From contig NW_026611618.1 in NCBI RefSeq assembly GCF_028009165.1, forward strand, positions 868,001-932,000: DNA of 64,000 nt, read 5' to 3'. Position 1 is the first letter of the stretch. The number at the start of each line of letters is the position of its first letter. Origin of the DNA: Akanthomyces muscarius (Eukaryota; Ascomycota; Sordariomycetes; Hypocreales; Cordycipitaceae). This document shows positions 49,832 through 60,453 of this stretch, piece by piece. The position numbers and the translations under genes were made by a program. The notes under the pieces were generated by a model that searched no databases, was not told the DNA's origin, and worked only from the letters and a program-made list of their open reading frames with translations.

Positions 49832-50929
49832 ATGAGCCTACGCGGTACCTTCGACACCCGATTTCAGACTGAGGAGTCTGACCACACCTACTTCCTTCAC
49901 CATGTCGATGAAGACGCCAAAACACTTTGCGTGCAAGTTCTCGGCTATGGAATTTCAAACATCTTCCTCCATCAGCAGTCAGCGACCGACAATCGCAAGC
50001 AAATGACGCTTGCTAAAAAGACCAGCGGCTTTCTTGCTGCTGTGACGGCCTCGCGGAAACGCATTGTGCTGGCGTGGGCAGAGAGCGGACATGGCATAGG
50101 CCGCCATGGCGATCGCCTCAAGGCTAGCGGGCACGTCCTTGGCAACACGAAATGGGCATCCATGGCTATTAAACTAGCCAAAATCCTCGACCTTGATCTC
50201 GCGTCGCCGTTTGATAAGCCCACTACGCCGCCTGGCAGCTTCCAAGCCGCGCACGTGGAAGTTAAGCTAGCCGCGCATGCCGCAATGCTTCTACTGCAGC
50301 AGTCTAGGGCACATATTACAGAGCGCAGCAGCAGTGCCCTGACACGGGCGAATCTAGCACAGCTTCGGCATCTGCAATGGAGTAATGGCAGTCCGATCCA
50401 CTTTGAAGTATACGTCTCAAGGAGGAATTGCCCTCGTTGCGGGGCCTTTTTGAACAGGCTGCAGGAGCTGACCGGAGTGCGGATTGATCTCAAATAGGGC
50501 ACGAGGGTCGTCCCCATTCGTTATCATCAGCAGCAGCTCAAGGCCGCCGCGAAGCTTGGCCTAGGCCGCAGCCCAGGTGCAGAGAGCAGGAAGCGCAAGC
50601 ACAAGACTACGACTACAACTACGACTGTAACCACGACCAAGCTGCAAACTTACGAAGAAAATGGGGTCATCCATTATATGCCGCCTCAGAGGCCCGATGA
50701 GGAATCGGGTGCTTCACAGGCGAGCGCGCCTTTTCGAATCCCAATCCCCGTGCGCGTGTCGCCGCACCACCTTTCCGACGTTGACAAACCGCTCCCGGCC
50801 ACGCCAGTTACCGAAGCACCCGACGTGAGCTCTCAGGAAGCTGACGCTGAAAATATGCTGGCAGAGCCAGTCGATAACCTCCCATTCCCGCCACGGTCCC
50901 CGCGTCCCTATGGCATGTCCCTTAGTTGA
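49832..50929 (+). pseudogene. Deaminase-like zinc protein with in-frame TAG (nonsense allele or readthrough)
   Basis: ATG 49832 has an ideal context (ACAACAACCATGAGC). The frame runs 221 codons to TAG 50495-50497 and continues in the same frame for 143 more codons to TGA 50927-50929, giving 365 codons if the TAG once coded. 'FQAAHVEVKLAAHAAM' (His141-x-Glu143) and 'SRRNCPRCGAFLNRL' (Cys200, Cys203) form the zinc-binding H-x-E and C-P-x-C pattern of the cytidine-deaminase fold, like the OTT_1508-type deaminases common in fungi; this is a motif-level assignment. After the TAG come 'GTRVVPIRYHQQQLKAAAKL' and a Thr-repeat and Pro-rich tail. CAG to TAG in CpA context fits a RIP-type mutation. The zinc site is complete upstream of the stop, so the 221-aa product might still fold. 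Confidence 0.55.
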
Positions 50930-51612
50930 CCGTGTGCAGCTTGATTATAAAGCAACTCGCTATCTGCTCGAATTATCTCTGCGCGCGTGCGCCGTGCTAA
51001 CGACTATTATTAAATTGGCACATTGTTATGGAGGAATGCCATTATTGCGACTCGAAGCCTTTATTGTCTGAACATTGCTGCGCTTTAATGTATGGAAATA
51101 TGTTGGAATATGAGGCTAAAACTGCAGACGGCTGCTATAAAAAAGTTTATTTGGACGAGAAGAGATACAAGAAGCAATAAACAGACCAACATTATAGAAA
51201 AGAAGCATTCAGTAGAAATATTTGTATGCCCACCTGTTTGATAAAGTGATAATAATGATGACAGCATTAATTCCCGTATGTAAGAACTGACCGAGTATGA
51301 AGGAGGTAAGTAGAGGCTGTCTAGGTCCTGTGGAGTACTCATTTGTCCTCATCTCATTTGTCCCGACGGCCCATCTAGCTCTTCTGCCCAATTGTATTAA
51401 CGTATATTCAAGGCTGCTAGTGCGATACTAGAAAACGCATGTTATATACGCGTACCTCTTTAATTTGCATCAAAAACACATATATCTAGTACTTTATAGC
51501 TTCTCCTAAGATAGAATAAGTATCCTCTAACCGAGCTACACTGTAAATGTATGGTCTCTAGGGAAGGAATACTAATATAAGGCGGTTTTTAATGTAAACG
51601 CTACTAAATATA
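50930..51612. other. Intergenic, no gene seen
   Basis: Rather AT-rich without coding signals; separates the tail-to-tail deaminase-like and ABC transporter genes. Confidence 0.5.
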
Positions 51613-54600
51613 CTAATGACTGGCGCTAATTGCCTCGGAATCTGCCTTCTCTTGCCGCGACCCGGTGCTGATCTCTCCTCTACCATCGGACATGTGCAGA
51701 ACGACATCAGTGTCTGCAAGAACGGCCTCGCGGTGGCTGATAATAATCTTTGTGCACCCTGCAAAATACTCCTTGATCAAACTGTAGATGCGCTGCTCGG
51801 TCGCTTCGTCGATGCTCGAGGTGCCTTCGTCCATGAGGAAGAGCTTCGAGCCCGTGTTGTCCTTGTGCAGGATCGCGCGCGCCAGCTGGAAAAGCTGCCG
51901 CTCTCCGACCGAGAACTTCATGGCGCCCATGGCAGCGTCTAGACCGCCTCTGGCTTCAATGTGCTCCCACAGGCCAACTCGCTGCAGAATATCCGTCATC
52001 TGCTCGTCGGCTGATGCGTCCTCTGTTCCGACAAAAGGGTTCATGTTGAAACGGACGCTGGCTTTGATCGCGAGACCAGATTGCGTAACGGTCGTGATGC
52101 GGGCTCTGAGCTCGTTGCGTGGAATGGTTCTCAGCTCGCGGCCGTCAATGTAAATGTTTCCCGTGTACTCGAGCAGCCGAAGAAGCGCGAGCAACATGGA
52201 CGATTTACCACTAAATCCCCATCAGCTGCTGTATAACCTAAGAAGAACGGATTCCGCTACTTACCTTCCTGTGCGCCCAACCAAGCCGACAGTCTGCCCG
52301 GGTTGGATGGACAACTTGATGTTGGCAAGCGCCTGGTGAGGCTTCTCACTCTCCGACCTAAAGAGATAAAAATTAGCAGTCTAATGCGAGCTTTGGAGAA
52401 AATGACCTACTTGTATGAAGCGTTGACACCATCAAACTCAACTTTCCCAGAGGTGGGCCAGCGTTCGGGTGCATCCGACGCGCCGTCGTCCGACTCTCTC
52501 GGCGTCGACTGCGCAAACTCCCTGATCCTAGCGACAGCGCCAAACATGTTCTCCATCTGGACAAACCACTTAACACTAGCACCCGTAAAGTCACTAAATG
52601 AGATCAGTGTTAAAAGCGCAAGGCCCATGGCGCTGGCTGATGTTGAACTCTTAAAGTTGAGCGCCAGGCTGACCACGCATACCGCCGAGCCAGCTGTGGT
52701 AAAGTCCATCACAGCTGTAATCCACTGCTGGATAGCGAGTAGGTAGTAGTATGGCTTTTGCGTTTCATGCAGCATGTGGTGTAGCTGGGCGATGAAGTTT
52801 TGCTCCCACTGGAAGGCGCGGATGTACTCGATACCGCTCGCACTCTCGGTCAGATGCCGGATGAGGCTCTTGGTCGAGTCGAGCTCGGCAAGCCGTACTT
52901 GGCGCGACGTGCGGAGGTAGAAATGTGCAATGAGACCAACCACTACAAGGAAAAACGGGACGATGGGCAAAGCATAGGTCGCGCCGGCGGCAATGACGCC
53001 AACGTCGATGATGATTGAGCAAAGGCCCCAAACGACTGGCGTGATAGCAAGAGGCAACTGCTGAGTTGCCATTTGGACATCTTGGCTGAAGCGATTTAGG
53101 AGCGTGCCGGCATCTTCTGCAGCGAGAAACTCAAAGGTGGCTTGGGACGTCGCATCCAAGAGCTCCTGGTGCATGCCAGGCGCGCAATTTGTGATGATGA
53201 GTTTGTAATAAATTAGCGGCGTCCAGTAGTAAAGACAAGGACTCAAAACGCCTAGCAGCGCGTAGCCGATGAAATAGAGGCGATTTTGGGGAGCCTTTCC
53301 CAGCCAAATTCTGGCAAAGATGGGCGGCATTCTGTCGGCAACAGAGGCGCAGGCCACCGTAAGCAGCCATGTCATAACATTGAGGAGGCTAACGTGTCGT
53401 AGAAAGTATTTGTAAATCGTCCAGTCTCCATACCGCAGAGTGGATAGACTCTGGCGCAGTGCGTTGTCAGGAGCCGCTGCGACCTCTGGAGGCTCCCAGG
53501 TAGGCTCCTTGTCGTGATCGGATTCGCCAATGGACGCAGAAGCGGTTGCCGAAGCAGAATCTGCCGCATCGACTGGCTGATCCGGGCCCACAGCGGTGTC
53601 ACGTACTTCTTCATGCTTGGAGGACAAAGCAGCCGTTCCGTCGCCGCCCATCTCATAGGAGACATCGGCGTGGACAAGATGGCCTTGCATGCTAGTCGCC
53701 ATAATGACAGTGGTGTTTCCAGACTTGAGTAGATCACTCTCGGAAAAAAGCCGCGATCGAATGGCAGACGATGTCTTAGTGTCCAGAGCACTGAATACAT
53801 CGTCCAAGATGACGAGTTCGGCTTGGACATATAGGGTGCGCGCTAGTGAGACTCTTTGTTTTTGCCCACCACTGAGATTACAACCCTCACTTCCAGCGAG
53901 CGTCTGGTCTTGTGCAGACAGACGTTCAATGTCAACATCCAAGGCGCATACGTGGACGACCTTGTTGTACAAGGCCACGTTCAAAGGCCTTCCGCCTAGA
54001 ATGTTGCTCTGAATTGTCTCATTCTGGACCCAGGGCACCTGACTGCAGTAGGCAACAGAACGAGTTGCAAGTGTCACGGTACCACTGGTTGGCTTGACTT
54101 CGCCGAGAATTGCTCTTAGCAATGTGGTTTTGCCGCATCAAACAGGGCCAAAAACCATGGCTGTATGGCCGGTCTTGATCTTCAGCGAGACGTCCTTTAT
54201 AATGGTGATTGCCCCCGCGGACAGGGACACTTGCTGAAGCTGGACCACAAAGACGCTGCGCGAAGCCAGCACCACTCTGCTATCTTGTGGGTTCGAGGCA
54301 GAGGGGTTCGGCGTAGTAGTTTCAAGCACGGTCTTCTCTTCACTGATCGAACCATGCTGCATCGCAAATTCGCGAGGGTCCTCTGTCTCGGGCAGGTTCA
54401 AGTACGCTTGGAGGCGTCCCAAGCACGCAAACCCAGCTGACCAGCTTCCGACGGAATGGATCAGGTAGTACATGGGATTCGTCACTAGGGTTACGAGAGC
54501 CAAAGTGGTAAATATGCGGCTAGCGGATATTGGCTCCGAAGCTCTTGTCCAGAATATAATGGCAGCGACAACCAGGATAGGTGTCAACAACTCAGCGATG

Positions 54601-56229
54601 GCCGCTAATAGGGTCAGCAAAATTCTCGATGATCAGAGTCAACATAGTTCCTTACAGATGCCCATCGTCACTGCATAGTATTGCCGATTTTTCATCAACA
54701 ATACGACTTCGGTGTCAAACTGCTGCTGCACACGATCAGCTAGAATGGGAGTCAACCCAAGCATTTTAGCCTCTTTGATCTGTGCAAGAACATTCGATGT
54801 AGACGCCACTCGAGTCTCAATATTCTCATTCCAAGCTTTGCGTGTAACCATCACTCGATGGCCAACCCATATCGAGGCAATGGTGGTCCCTGGTGAAAAG
54901 AAGACTGCTGTCAGCGCATGAGACAGAGATATTAGGATACAGAGAATGCTCACCAATAACAGGAAGCGCGGTAAATATAGTAGCAGCTCCAGCATAAGCA
55001 CCAAGAATGCCAATACCCAAGCAAACTTCTAGCGTTTGTGCCCAACCTTCGTATGAGAGCGTAGCAAGTGATGCGATACCGGCTACATCCGCAGTCACGA
55101 GGGTAACGGCCGCCGCACCGTCGAGAGTTTCGGCGCCGAGCCGGAGGGACTTGTGGTAGACGGCTGAAATAAGAATGCCTCGAATACTGACCGACATCTG
55201 GTTCCTAAGAGTAGAATACCAGGATTTAGAAATCTGTAGTTGGTTAGTCTGCGTATGTGGCGCAGGGGAATGAAGAGATCTTACTGCTTTGCTGACATAT
55301 ATAATGGTCGTAGCGAGGATGAGTCCCTTTACCACATTTCCTGAGGGCGCAGCGTCGATGGAAATCTCGTTGACGACGTCTTGCAGTAAAAACGGCTGTG
55401 CAAATTCAAAGCCGATGGACAACAGCCGAGGCAGAATGATGTAAAAGAACGGCCACGGCATGGTGCAGACACAGGCTTGTACGAGAGCAAATTTCGAGTC
55501 TTTTCGGCCCTTCTGCCATTGACCGATAAAACCTCGATAAAGGACCTTGGAGTCGTACTCTGGCCCAAGATCGGCCATGGTAGACTGCGTAATTTCGCCG
55601 CGAAAGCCGAATAAAAGTATATAATTGGCCCACGCCAACACAGATCTGTTCCAGAAACCGGCAGTGGCTTCCCGGCTGATGAATGATGACGATTGGAGGG
55701 CTTCCGGGCGGAAGAGAGAGCGCTTAGAAACTTCTTCGAGAACGATTATCGCCACCTTGAGACAGGGTATAGCGATGTGCAGACGAGCGATCGTGCCAAG
55801 ACCCGTGCGATTAAAATAGGTCAGTGTCGTGGTAATGTCGAGAATGGTTGTCAGGCTGAGAAAGAAGCCTAGGAAGGATAGCGATCGCAGGTAGTAAACA
55901 TGCCCAGCATACATCAGAATAGTGATGCACAGGGCGCTGACAGCGGCCATGGCAGCCGCGGCTTCTGCGAGGCGAGAGTCCAACGGAGACCGCGCCCATA
56001 GCACGGCGTTGGCAATCTGGACGCCAACCAACGCCGCGGCGACTGCAAATTTGGCCCATAACAAGACGCCAGGGCGGACGAGGGGACTGCCGCGAAAGAA
56101 TATCTGGTGAATGTAAAAAGGCGTCACGAAGACGAGGATAGAGGAAGGGACCAAGTAAAATATGGTGTGCTCGAACAGCAGGGTAAAGTCAAAGTGGCCA
56201 AGCAGCCGCGGGCCGAAAGAGTCGTCCAT
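51613..56229 (-). pseudogene. ABCC/MRP-type ABC transporter, TGA inside first Walker A motif
   Basis: Six exons (55285-56229, 54954-55233, 54656-54889, 52411-54604, 52265-52357, 51613-52210) sum to 1448 codons, the usual length of fungal multidrug-resistance-protein exporters. Introns of 51-64 nt carry GTAAGA, GTGAGC, GTAAGG, GTAGGT and GTAAGT donors. Order: hydrophobic N-terminal TMD0, TMD1, NBD1, TMD2, NBD2. NBD1 keeps the signature 'LSGGQKQRVSLARTLY' and Walker B 'LVILDDVFSALD'; NBD2 has Walker A 'GRTGSGKSS' (rebuilt across an intron), 'FSVGERQLFQLARAI', 'LFLMDEGTSS' and the H-loop His. Codon 642 in NBD1 Walker A is TGA (54138-54140): G-P-V-stop-C-G-K-T-T, where Gly (GGA) is expected. That needs a G-to-T change, so it is not a RIP mutation. 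Everything else is intact, so this is a very recent loss, a strain-specific allele or a sequence error. Confidence 0.85.
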
Positions 56230-57494
56230 CGTGGGCGGCGCGTGGGCGTCAGCAGCTGCAGTTGGGCTTTGAGAGCGCTTACTCCAGGTGAAGGAGCTGG
56301 GGGAACGATGGGGGGAGGATGTGTGTGGGCAGCAGAGGATAGGAGTAATAGCTCAAGTTCTACGGATAGTGGTTGGCCCAGGACAGGCGAGCAGGAACTT
56401 TTGCAACCCCAGACCCAACTGCACAGGCATAGCTGCTGCAGTTGGCCGTGTGTGTTGTGCTCGTCCAACAAGAAACTAATTTACGGTCCTGCAGGTTGGA
56501 TGCAACTACACAAGGTGGAGGAGGGGGAAGCTAACTGGGGCCTAACAAGGGTCCGGCGACTGGAGCGGTGGTGGGATCAGGCTGTCGCACACCTGCCTAG
56601 CCTGGGAAGAGGGACCGTCGAGTTGCATTTTGGCGTCTAGCTAATGCGCAAAAGTTGAATAATAATAGGCGGGCGAGGGCCGAGGCTATGAGGGGAGCCT
56701 TCGAGTGTAAGATGGTGTGGATAAGAGGGGGGTGCGTTGGAGGATTCGTTGGCCCACTGGTGAAGAAAATGGCAAAGAAGATGGATGAAAAGAGGGGGAG
56801 CGTGTATTGGAGAGGTGGAATAGAGGTGTCTCTTGCGATTGACAGTGATGCAGACAGCAAGGGGGCGTCGAGGCTGTAGGTGCAACACAAGTCTTGTCTT
56901 CTAAAAGCCAACTTCGGCCGCATATGGGCATTTGCTGCCAAGATAACATCGCGAGTCGTGCCAGTCCTACGTTTGCAAGCATTCAAAAGGCAAGATGACA
57001 ATCGACCCAAGCAAGGTAAGCCAAACGATACATAGCCTCTCCCCGTGGTGTGGTGGGTGCTGCGCTCCGTCCACTCCTCGTCTTCACACTCGGCCGACGT
57101 GCGCCGCCCCCGCCAATAGCGCTCCGGATCGAGGACAATCAAGGCTGCCCGAGCTTCTCCTCCAACCGAGACAGACAAGGAATAAAGGCCCTGTCGTGTA
57201 ATCTCAGCCTCTTGCACTAGAGTGGCACACCTGTCCGACACACAGGAATACACTCGGACTGAGGAGGCAACAATCCTTTAGCATAGAGACACAATTCCCA
57301 ATCGTGCGCTTGTTAAAGGCGAAGCGCAAGAGGGGGGATCAGCGCCTCCAGCAACTGCGAGCCGATTACAGGGCGTCTGGAGCGCGCACTAGTTCGCGGT
57401 GGAGCGAAGAGCTGAAGCCGCTGGTGAGAGCAAAGGGCTGCTCGAGCATAGAGACTGTATAGTAGTAAGTAAGGGCGCTCGTCGGTAGAAAATA
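56230..57494. other. Intergenic, promoter side of the ABC transporter
   Basis: Long frames on both strands (56597-57253 minus, 56107-56640 plus) have no domain features. The minus strand is C/T-rich upstream of 56229, as expected for the ABC gene's promoter. Confidence 0.45.
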
Positions 57495-57637
57495 GGTAGC
57501 ATGCCAGAGTGGTTGTGAGTAGGCCCCGCCACCATCAGTCAGTTTGATGTACTAACATAGAATCAGAATGGGTGGGACTCGAATCCGACAGACATCCCAT
57601 GGCTTCGGCCGCGCAGGTTCAAATCCTGCTGCTATCG
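57495..57637 (+). tRNA. tRNA-Ser(CGA) with a 52-nt spliceosomal-type intron in the D-loop and a 10-nt anticodon-loop intron
   Basis: Acceptor stem GGTAGCA (57495-57501) pairs with TGCTATC (57630-57636), discriminator G73. T arm GCAGG-TTCAAAT-CCTGC and a class II variable arm (TGGCTTCGGCCGC) are perfect. The anticodon stem TGGGA/TCCCA encloses CTCGAA with anticodon CGA at 57580-57582, then a 10-nt intron at 57584-57593 in the canonical place after position 37. The D arm only forms if 57515-57566 is removed: the insert starts GTGAGT, has TACTAAC at 57550-57556 and ends CAG, and its excision gives D stem CCA/TGG with loop GAGTGGTTAA. The mature RNA would be 81 nt, normal for Ser. The A-box (TGCCAGAGTGG) lies just before the insert, the B-box (GGTTCAAATCC) is intact and a T7 Pol III terminator follows at 57638-57644. 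Confidence 0.85.
57515..57566 (+). other. mRNA-type intron inside the tRNA-Ser D-loop
   Basis: GTGAGT donor, TACTAAC branch with its A 11 bases before the CAG end, 52 nt long: every feature of this genome's protein-gene introns. It sits after G18-G19-T-T of the D-loop and before A-A. Confidence 0.8.
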
Positions 57638-57644
57638 TTTTTTT
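57638..57644 (+). terminator. Pol III terminator of tRNA-Ser
   Basis: T7 run directly after the discriminator base. Confidence 0.85.
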
Positions 57645-57865
57645 GCCTTTACTTTTTTGAACCTATCTGGTGCAAACTGTGGTAGCCTCACTTGGGATAA
57701 CACTCATTTTTCAGTTATGTTTTACTTTTTGGTCTATCAATGAAGCAGGTTGCATAATGGCGCCCACGATCTCATGAACGGGATCTTCACGACACATCAC
57801 CAAGTGAGCAACGACAGAGCCGCAGCACGAGTGTCGGAAAACGCAATGCGTCTACTTCAATCGAC

Positions 57866-59114
57866 CTACACTCTCCAGGTAAAAAGGCCCTTTTCATAAA
57901 GACCAGCAATCAGGCCGAATCCCGCCTTGCCATCCCACAACGTCGTGGCGCTGGAGCCATAGATGGACTCTACAAAGATGCTGCGCAGCCCATGCTTCTC
58001 GCTCCACTCCGCCACCCACGACAGGCCAGGAGTACTCGTGCACACGGCCTTTTCCTCGTCGCTCGCCGCCACGAGCACCTCCGGGTCGTTGCAGACGTGC
58101 CTGCTCTGCGCAAACTTGGCGAGGCTCGGCAGATGCGGGTGGCCGGTGATGAGCAGCGTCCTGCCGTCCTTGATCTCGACATTGTCCGGCAGAAACGGCA
58201 GCGTAATCTGCCTGCTGCGCGTGAGCGACCGGTCTGCCTCGACCGTGTAGAGCTGCACGGCGCCGGCGCTCGACGAGGCGACGGCCAGCGTGGAGTCGTT
58301 GAGCAGCGCGACGCCGTTGGCAAACGCCTGGTGGGCGACGACGCGCGCCGACTGGGCGGTGTAGTCGGTCGGGTCGAGGGCCAGGTGCACGACGCTGGCG
58401 AGCGGCAGCGCGAGGTACGTCTCAATCTTGGAGAGGAGCGGGGCGTCGCGCGTGGTGAAGTAGTGGTCGTTGGAGACGTAGAGCTCGTGGCTGCCGAGCA
58501 GCTGGATCGAGTTGGGGATGGTGATGAGCGGGTGCGTGAGCGTCGCGGCGTGCGTCGCGGTGAAGGCGTCGAGGTCGAGCTTGAAGATTTCGATGCGCGG
58601 GCCCGCCTGGGCGTGGTTGGTGACAAAGAGCGTCGACGTCGCCTCGTCAAACTCGAGGCCGAGCGTGTGGAAGTCGGTGGCGTTGGGGAAGCCGATGATT
58701 TGAAACGGCGTGAGGTTGCCGGCGCCGGGGCCAGAGGTGGCGTAGTTGTAGGCGAATAGCTCTGCGTGCGGGAGGTGACCTGGTACGTAGATTCCCTGAA
58801 GCAGCAATAGTCAGGCATCGCATTCATTATGCAAAAAAAGGCGATTGGCGTGGAATTGACATTGAATTGGGGGATGAGCTTACCATGACGACGTTCCACT
58901 TGTCGCGGCCGGGATCGCAGGCGGTGATTGCGAGCTGACGCTCCGTGAGCAGCACGGCGTCTTCGCAGTTGCGCAGGCGGTCCGCAAACTTGACCTCGTA
59001 GTTCTCAAACGTGTTCATCTTGGCCAAGCGGCCGGGCGCGTTGGCCACGAAGCTGTGCAGGACATGGCTGCGCGAGTAGAGAAAGGTGGCCAGCGCAGCG
59101 ACCAGCACGGTAAG
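57866..59114 (-). CDS. Paraoxonase/arylesterase-like lactonase
   Basis: Two exons are clear (58884-59114 and 57866-58795) with an 88-nt intron (GTAAGC...TTCAG), giving at least 386 aa. Six-bladed propeller motifs of the PON (serum paraoxonase) family are visible: 'FHTLGLEFDEATSTLFVTNH', 'IPNSIQLLGSHELYVSNDHY' (calcium-site Asn-Asp), 'FANGVALLNDSTLAVASS', 'LPFLPDNVEIKDGRTLLITG' and 'HPHLPSLAKF'. These enzymes hydrolyse lactones and aryl esters. The exon opens after a CTAG acceptor (GCTAAC branch) with 'LTVLVAALATFLYSRSHVLH', a signal anchor, so a short first exon with the true start lies further upstream; a candidate ATG at 59209 does not join in frame with any GT I can find. The gene is divergent from the Baeyer-Villiger monooxygenase. 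Confidence 0.85.
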
Positions 59115-59249
59115 CTAGGAGATGTTGTTAGCAAGCGAGCACGCGATCGCATACACCACCACATCGGAGTGCCCGTTGTTTGACTTGCAAAAATCGACCT
59201 CGCTGCCATGTTGACGACAATCTAGACTGTGTCTCGTTGAAAATGGTGT

Positions 59250-59251
<2 letters not shown>

Positions 59252-59280
<29 letters not shown>
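59252..59280. repeat. (CT)n microsatellite
   Basis: About 14 CT units upstream of the paraoxonase-like gene, possibly in its promoter or leader, seen from the minus strand as GA repeats. Confidence 0.9.
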
Positions 59281-59283
<3 letters not shown>

Positions 59284-60453
59284 AACTCTACTGATGATGC
59301 CAGTATGAACAAGAATTGCTCGTACGAGACCCCCGAAGCAGCCGTGCTTATAGATGTCAGCAACATGTGGAGTTGGTCTTTGATAAGCGCGCCTCGCCCG
59401 TTGCCGGCACAGCAAATGGTAGGCTCTCCCAAACTTTTGTGTAGCACACACGTGCCTGAACCGTTTTACCGTTGGCCAAAAATCCTTTCCCGCTATGTGA
59501 CGCTCATTGCCTCCGCAACTACCAGTACGTCTCCCCGGCTGCAAAGAGTCAAGTCCCGAGCAGGCCGTCCCAGCTGAGACACAGCGCCCGCACAAGGCAA
59601 ACAATGGAGATGAAAACGGGCAAGCTGAGAAATGTAGCTGAAGGATCTGGGTCCTTGTCCTTTCTCACTCCTACCGTGGACATCAACAACGTCTCGTCGT
59701 TTACCCCGTGGATACGGGAGAGCGGCCGCTTGCAATCCTGTGTCCCACACCGACCATTGTGAAGCCCCATCCCCATGAATTCTCGGGATGGCGCCACGGA
59801 TCCCCGATCGCGTGCCAAGTTTTGGCGCTAGCAATTGGGGATCTACAACCGGCTTAAAGCGGTGGAATTTCATTAATACAGCAGCTCCTGGACAGCTACA
59901 ACAGAACTCGTACTTGCTGCCCGCCGAGGCAGCGTCCTTACTCACGCCGGCTCTTACTCACACCAATTCTTACTCACACCAATTCTTACTCACACCAATT
60001 CTTACTCACATCGCCAGTTCGGCTTCGTTCGTATAGCTTGGTGGCTTGTGATGGCTCGAGACTGTCCGGTGCGCACTCAGTTACCCCAACAAGTTAGCGA
60101 CAAAAACTGACAAGTCACCGAAAGCACGCCGTGGCGCACCCGAGATGCTCGCCTGTATCCGTCAATTCGCAAACACATCAATTCATTGGTTCTGGTCCTC
60201 GCACCATGTCTCCGAACCGTTCCACACTAGCTAGCAAAAGCTGCCGCCAAATTGGTGCCAGGCATGAATGTAACAGTCCGCAAGCTATAAAGCCAGTCTA
60301 TGTCCGCCTCCTTCCCACCAAGCTCGTCCCAAAGTTTCGAGCCCTCTTCCAAGTCCAATACTTCCTCATTAACCGCCCCGGAGACCTGAACTTCTGGTCT
60401 CGACCCTCACTGGAAGCCCTGCCGTGTCACATCCCCCGACATCGAGCTGCATC
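59281..60453. other. Shared divergent promoter region
   Basis: About 1.2 kb between the paraoxonase-like gene (minus) and the monooxygenase (plus), with no gene of its own. It holds the 16-bp tandem repeat listed separately; the last 200 bases on the + strand are C-rich leader. Confidence 0.5.
59937..60009 (+). repeat. 16-bp tandem repeat, 3 exact units plus flanking partials
   Basis: Units CTTACTCACACCAATT at 59953-59968, 59969-59984 and 59985-60000, a diverged unit before and a partial unit after. Perfect identity means recent expansion. Confidence 0.9.

Noticed and set aside
56597..57253. 218-codon minus-strand frame upstream of the ABC transporter
   Set aside because: Low-complexity Pro/Ser/Leu stretches typical of a C/T-rich promoter strand.
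57970..58899. Frames of 255-309 codons overlapping the paraoxonase-like gene
   Set aside because: Arg/Ser/Thr-rich or Val/Arg/Gly-rich frame shadows; the chosen frame carries propeller motifs.
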